Source of the DNA: DATJOQ01 sp050010455 | GTDB taxonomy: Bacteria > Desulfobacterota > Binatia > Binatales > Binataceae | DNA: 35,235 nt | Assembly (NCBI GenBank): GCA_050010455.1 | Contig: JBEKLA010000014.1 | Location: forward strand, 1 to 35,235 | Direction of reading: 5' to 3' | Shown: piece by piece, positions 31,521 to 35,235 of the stretch | Layout: every line of letters starts with the position of its first letter | How positions within the stretch are numbered: the stretch's first letter is position 1 | Notes under the pieces: generated by a model | The model's input: only the letters and a program-made list of their open reading frames with translations | The model's database searches: none | Told to the model about the DNA's origin: nothing | Made by a program: the position numbers and the translations under genes

Positions 31521-32666
31521 TCAGAACGCGCGAAATCCGGTGAGGTTCCGCCCGATAATCAGTTTCTGAATCTGAGTAGTACCGTCTGGAATCGGCAGGA
31601 CCCTCGCCTCTCTGAACAGGCGCTCGGCTGGATATTCTTTCGAAATCCCATAGGCGCCGTGAATCTGTACCCCAAGCGACGCGACTTTTACCGCCGCTTC
31701 GGTAGTGTACGCCTTCGCCATCGAAGTCTGCGTATCGCAGCGGACGCCCTGATCGATAAGTGCCAGCCCGCGCAGCGTGAGCAGGCGCGCGGCGTCGGTC
31801 ATGATCGCCATGTCCGCCAGCATCTGTTGCACCAATTGATGCTGCCCGATCGGCTTGCCCCATTGCCTGCGCACCTTCGCATACTCGATCGCCCCTTCCA
31901 ACGCGGCCTCCGCGATACCCAGCGCGAGCAGCGCGACGTATGCGCGTGCGACTTCGAAGCCCTTTAGCGTTGCCTTCAGGCCGGTGCCCTCGCCCCCCAA
32001 CCGGCGCCAGTCAGGCACCGCGATCTGGTCGAAGTGTATAATCGACGTCGGCCACTCATTCATCGCCATCTTTTCGATATCGCGAGTGGTATAACCGTCG
32101 GCTCTTTCGGTGATGAACCTCGATAGCCCCTCGCCTCCGCTTCTCCTGGCGACGACTATGCAGATATCGGAAATGTCGCCATTGGATATCCAGGATTTCT
32201 CACCGCTGATGATCCAGTCATCTCCATCGCGAGTGGCGGTGGTCTTGACGTCGGAAGGATTGGACCCGACATCCGGCTCGGTTATCGCCACGCAACCGAT
32301 CAATTCCCCCTTCAACAGCCCCTTCAAGTAGGCCGCGCGATGCTGGTCCGAACCTTCGAGCGCGACAGCCTTCGCGGTCGAGGAAGTAATGAAAGCGATG
32401 CCGGCCAGACCCGCGAAAGCCTTCGCCAACTGCTCGTACAGCAGCCCTTCCGTCAAATAGGAAAGGCCGCCGCCGCCCATTTCGACCGGAAGCGTGCCGC
32501 CGATGAACCCCAACTCCGCGAGTTCGCCCATCACTTCGTGCGCCATCGCTTTGGGGACCGGCCGATTGTCGATCTCCTTGCGCATCGGTTTAACTCTGCG
32601 TTCGATATAGCGATTAGTGCTGTCCAGCAGGGCCTTCTGCTCTTCCGTGAGGTTCAAAAACTCCAT
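31521..32666 (-). CDS. Acyl-CoA dehydrogenase with Asp at the canonical catalytic position
   Basis: A 381-residue FAD enzyme of the acyl-CoA dehydrogenase family, complete in length. Motifs: GCVAITEPDVGSNPSDVKTT (FAD/substrate signature), ISGEKSWISNGDISDICIVV, YAKVRRQWGKPIGQHQLVQQ and QIHGAYGISKEYPAERLFRE. The segment aligning with MCAD YEGTxQIQ reads IPDGTTQIQKLIIGRN: Asp (codon 31584-31586) stands where the catalytic Glu is in medium- and short-chain enzymes. It may use Asp as base or be specialised for an unusual acyl chain. It lies 65 bp downstream of a paralogue on the same strand; an operon is likely. Substrate is not deducible. Confidence 0.93.
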   Translation of the reverse strand: MEFLNLTEEQKALLDSTNRYIERRVKPMRKEIDNRPVPKAMAHEVMGELAELGFIGGTLPVEMGGGGLSYLTEGLLYEQLAKAFAGLAGIAFITSSTAKAVALEGSDQHRAAYLKGLLKGELIGCVAITEPDVGSNPSDVKTTATRDGDDWIISGEKSWISNGDISDICIVVARRSGGEGLSRFITERADGYTTRDIEKMAMNEWPTSIIHFDQIAVPDWRRLGGEGTGLKATLKGFEVARAYVALLALGIAEAALEGAIEYAKVRRQWGKPIGQHQLVQQMLADMAIMTDAARLLTLRGLALIDQGVRCDTQTSMAKAYTTEAAVKVASLGVQIHGAYGISKEYPAERLFREARVLPIPDGTTQIQKLIIGRNLTGFRAF

Positions 32667-32731
32667 CTGACGACACCTTCCTTGCTTCCGAGGCCGTCCA
32701 AGCGCCGGAGCGATTTCGCGATTGCCTACCG

Positions 32732-33877
32732 CTATTGTTCCGATCGAGCGATAAGTTGCCGCGCGATGATGATGCGCTGCAGCTCGTTGGTGCCTTCGCC
32801 GATCAGCAGCAGCGGAGCGTCGCGATAGAGCCGCTCGACTGGATACTCAGTCGAATAGCCATAGCCGCCGTGAATGCGCATCGCTTCGAGGCTGTTCTCG
32901 GCCGCGGCTTCGGTCGCGAACAATTTCGCCATCCCGGCTTCCATGTCGCAGCGCTCGCCGCGATCATAAGCCTCGGCCGCTTTTTCCACCAGCAGGCGCG
33001 ACGCTTCCAAGCGCGTCGCCATGTCGCCGAGCTTGAGCTGAATCGCCTGATGCTCGCAGATCGGCTTGCCGAAAGTCTTGCGCACTTTCGAATAGTTTAC
33101 CGCCTCGGTCAGCGCCGCGCGGGCGATTCCCACGCCGCGGGCAGCGACGTTAATCCGGCCCAGTTCGAGACCCGACAGGATTTGCTGCAGGCCGCGCCCC
33201 TCGACTCCGCCGATCAGGCGGCTTACGGGAACCTTGTAGTCCTCGAAGGCGAGTTCGCAGGTGTCGATACCGCGATAGCCGAGCTTCTCAAGTTTGCGGG
33301 TCACCACGAATCCCGGCCCCTTCTCAGCGATAAACAGGCTCATGCCCTTATGGGCCGGCTGCGCGTTGGGATTGGTTTTCACCAGCAGCGCGATCGTGTT
33401 GCCGTACATGCTGTTGGTGATCCAGGTTTTGCGGCCGTTGACGACGTAGTAATCGCCCTCGCGCTTGGCCAGCGTGCGGACCGCTTGCAGGTCGGTGCCG
33501 CAATCGGGCTCGGTCAGCCCGACGCCGCCGCGCAGCTCGCCGGTTGCGAACTTGGGCAGATAATGGCGCTTCTGCTCTTCGGTGCCGCCGCGCTGCACCG
33601 TCATCGCCATGATCAGATGGGAGTTGATTATCCCGCTGACCGACATCCACACCGCCGAGATCCGCTCGATAATCTTGGCGTAGGTGCCGGCGCCAAGCCC
33701 CAGGCCGCCGTATTCGGAGCTAATCATGCATCCGAACAGGCCCAGCTCCTTCATCTTTGCGACGATGTCGGCTGGATACACGTCGTCGTGCTCCAGCTTG
33801 TGGGCGTAAGGTTTGACCGCGGTATCGAGGAATTTGTCGACCGCGTCGAGGATCAGTTTCTCTTGCTCGTTATCCAT
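32732..33877 (-). CDS. Acyl-CoA dehydrogenase
   Basis: A 381-residue FAD-dependent acyl-CoA dehydrogenase. Motifs: LRGGVGLTEPDCGTDLQAVR, NGRKTWITNSMYGNTIALLV, VNYSKVRKTFGKPICEHQAI, RIHGGYGYSTEYPVERLYRD, and LLLIGEGTNELQRIIIARQL, in which Glu of GEGT is the expected catalytic base. It introduces the alpha-beta double bond in an acyl-CoA, passing electrons to ETF. Normal length. ATG 33877 begins MDNEQEKLILDAVDKFLDTA, as in the family. It is upstream of the 31521-32666 paralogue (65-bp gap), so the two probably act on related substrates within one degradation route. They share the overall fold but differ in the active-site Glu/Asp. Confidence 0.95.
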   Translation of the reverse strand: MDNEQEKLILDAVDKFLDTAVKPYAHKLEHDDVYPADIVAKMKELGLFGCMISSEYGGLGLGAGTYAKIIERISAVWMSVSGIINSHLIMAMTVQRGGTEEQKRHYLPKFATGELRGGVGLTEPDCGTDLQAVRTLAKREGDYYVVNGRKTWITNSMYGNTIALLVKTNPNAQPAHKGMSLFIAEKGPGFVVTRKLEKLGYRGIDTCELAFEDYKVPVSRLIGGVEGRGLQQILSGLELGRINVAARGVGIARAALTEAVNYSKVRKTFGKPICEHQAIQLKLGDMATRLEASRLLVEKAAEAYDRGERCDMEAGMAKLFATEAAAENSLEAMRIHGGYGYSTEYPVERLYRDAPLLLIGEGTNELQRIIIARQLIARSEQ

Positions 33878-33975
33878 TCTGAAAACCTGCTTTAGCGCCG
33901 GGCACTGCTATCGGTTGATGAATACGGCCCAAACTTCTGAATGTGCATGACACTTACTAGCTTCATCGGCGGGAA

Positions 33976-34006
33976 CCGACAAGCGGTCGGAACCGGCGCG
34001 CGGTTC
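33976..34006 (-). terminator. Weak double hairpin after the potassium-channel gene
   Basis: GAACC...GGTTC (33990-33994 with 34002-34006) and CCGAC...GTCGG (33976-33980 with 33986-33990) are small neighbouring stems at the 3' end of the minus-strand channel gene. The first overlaps the stop codon. No U-tract follows, so this is only a possible terminator. Confidence 0.25.
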
Positions 34007-35003
34007 AGGTTCCCATCTTTTCGATGAGACGCTTGAGATTGCCGCGCTCGCCGATCACCACCAGATAGTCTCCGGCTTCGATTCGCGTGCCGGAATCGGG
34101 GATGATCGAGATCGGACCGCCGCCGCGTTTGAGCGCAACGATCCTGACCCGAGTGGTCTCTTGCTCGACAGCGCCGAACGTTTTGCCTACGAGGGGGCTT
34201 TCCTTAACCACCTCGACTTCCTCGAGGTCAACTACGTCGCCACGCCCTGGAAGCGAGAGCTCGAGAAAATCAACCACTGAAGGGCGCAGAATGCTGGCAG
34301 CGATCCGCATCCCGCCCCGCTGATAGGCCGAAATTACCTGATGCGCACCGGCAAGCTGCAGCCGGCGCAAACCGGCTTCGGACTCCCCGCGAGCGTGGAT
34401 CTTTATTGACGGATTCTTTTCATGCGCGGACAGCGTGATATAGACGTTGTCAGCGTCGGAGGCGGTCGCGACCACGATCGCGCGTGCGGAACGGATCGCG
34501 GCCCGCTCCAGGACGTCATCTTCGAGAGCGAAACCGATCACATAGAGCATCTCGAGTCTGGTCAGTTCGGCTTCTTTTGACACATCCGAATCGATCACTA
34601 CAACCGCTACCGAGTTGCGCAGCAGCTCTTCGGCCACTACCCGGCCGAAGCGGCCGAAGCCGCAGATAATCACGTGGTTCTGAAGCTGATGAATCTTGCG
34701 AACCATGGCTGTCTTCCCGAGAAAGTCGCGCAGTCGCCCCTCGATTATCATCTCCGCGACTGTGGTCAAAAGATAAAAGGCGGTTCCAACACCGCAAATG
34801 ATAAAAACGATGGTGAACAGCCGGCCAGCCGGGCTCAAGGATTTGATGTCGCCGAACCCGACCGTGGAGATTGTGCTGATCGCCATGTAGAAGGCGTCGA
34901 TCACCGACACCTTCTCGATCAGCATATAGCCCAGCGCGCCCAACACGGTCAGCCCGCTGATGCCGCCGACCGCGATCAGAAAGCGTCGTCCCGGGCTCTT
35001 CAC
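34005..35003 (-). CDS. Potassium channel with RCK (TrkA-N/TrkA-C) domains
   Basis: A 332-residue two-TM ion channel. TM1 is about residues 9-30, the pore helix and selectivity filter ISTISTVGFGDI lie about 42-52, and TM2 about 60-85. The cytosolic RCK-N domain begins VIICGFGRFGRVVAEELL (Rossmann GxGxxG near 113) and continues to about 230; a TrkA-C domain occupies about 245-332 (DLEEVEVVKESPLVGKTFGA to the end). This is the layout of MthK/GsuK-like gated channels, with Ca2+ or nucleotide gating. GTG 35003 is the start, with AGGG 5 nt upstream. No gene is visible between it and the right window edge. Confidence 0.93.
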   Translation of the reverse strand: MKSPGRRFLIAVGGISGLTVLGALGYMLIEKVSVIDAFYMAISTISTVGFGDIKSLSPAGRLFTIVFIICGVGTAFYLLTTVAEMIIEGRLRDFLGKTAMVRKIHQLQNHVIICGFGRFGRVVAEELLRNSVAVVVIDSDVSKEAELTRLEMLYVIGFALEDDVLERAAIRSARAIVVATASDADNVYITLSAHEKNPSIKIHARGESEAGLRRLQLAGAHQVISAYQRGGMRIAASILRPSVVDFLELSLPGRGDVVDLEEVEVVKESPLVGKTFGAVEQETTRVRIVALKRGGGPISIIPDSGTRIEAGDYLVVIGERGNLKRLIEKMGT

Positions 35004-35202
35004 CTGAGCCCTGGCGATGAGGCAAAATCGCTGCCGCCCCGGCTTGCGATCACGGACCTGCTCATACGGAATCGGCAGCTAAGCTCATTCGAGGAACCGA
35101 TGCTTGAATCGCGCACGCTTGCTGCGCTCGCCCGCGCTCATCGAGGGTGGTTAACGATCAGCGCCTTCGGATGGTAGGAACCTCGCCTCGGCGCTTTAGG
35201 CG

Positions 35203-35218
35203 AAAGCCCAAGGGCTTT
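35203..35218. repeat. Short palindrome at the right edge
   Basis: AAAGCCC (35203-35209) and GGGCTTT (35212-35218) are inverted repeats separated by 2 bp and followed by TATATT. It may be part of a terminator for a gene to the right or left. The remaining 35004-35235 holds no credible gene. Confidence 0.4.
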
Positions 35219-35235
35219 TATATTCCGAAGACTGG

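Overview
The window is GC-rich bacterial DNA and contains no rRNA, tRNA or CRISPR array that I could find. The gene content is a mosaic: two F420-type luciferase-like oxidoreductases, a pyruvate:ferredoxin oxidoreductase, a cytochrome P450 with its own ferredoxin, a single-chain acyl-CoA carboxylase, an acetone-carboxylase-like subunit and two acyl-CoA dehydrogenases. This suggests an uncultured soil or subsurface lineage that degrades fatty acids, ketones, terpenoids or hydrocarbons. Candidatus Binatota (Desulfobacterota-related) would fit. That placement is inference from gene content and not from a marker gene.

Layout. 1-2591 (+): the end of modA, then modB, modC and a DUF2478 gene, forming a molybdate-uptake operon. 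2612-3556 (-): a secreted BON-like/beta-rich protein converging on that operon, with a hairpin filling the gap between the two stop codons. 3892-5265 (+): a GT87-type membrane glycosyltransferase, followed by the 3' remnant of a DUF1847 gene (5328-5549). 5616-7286 (-): a second large membrane protein with a periplasmic-type C-terminal domain; just upstream lie a possible small Cys-containing ORF and a 15-bp tandem repeat. 7774-8733 (-): a small basic protein and a DksA/TraR zinc-finger protein. 8998-10074 (-): a luciferase-like oxidoreductase. 10358-15003 (-): a dihydroorotate-dehydrogenase-like protein and NifJ, overlapping by 4 bp.

15411-17803 looks like a small island that is less GC-rich than its surroundings. 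It holds two overlapping ORFs that read as one nuclease-like gene broken at a five-base homopolymer, and a HigB/HigA-type toxin-antitoxin pair with a perfect 19-bp palindromic operator over its promoter. 17868-21275 (-) is a complete biotin carboxylase/BCCP/carboxyltransferase fusion. 21452-23740 (-) is the glycogen branching enzyme GlgB.

24008-26768 (+) is an oxidative cluster: a flavin-type PPOX protein, a [3Fe-4S]-type ferredoxin, a P450 and a VOC protein. It is followed by a hairpin-forming dispersed repeat and a convergent luciferase-like oxidoreductase (27852-26971). 28181-30331 (+) is an AcxA/HyuA-like ATPase subunit without its partners. 30372-31421 (+) is a two-TM protein with a degenerate phospholipase-D-like cytosolic domain, possibly a sensor. 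31521-33877 (-) holds two acyl-CoA dehydrogenases, one with Asp at the usual catalytic Glu position. 34005-35003 (-) is a TrkA-type potassium channel.

The metabolic genes fit together as follows: the P450, PPOX, VOC and luciferase-like proteins would activate a hydrophobic substrate, the acyl-CoA dehydrogenases and carboxylase would process the acyl-CoA products, and NifJ would link pyruvate/acetyl-CoA to low-potential ferredoxin. The substrate cannot be read from the sequence.
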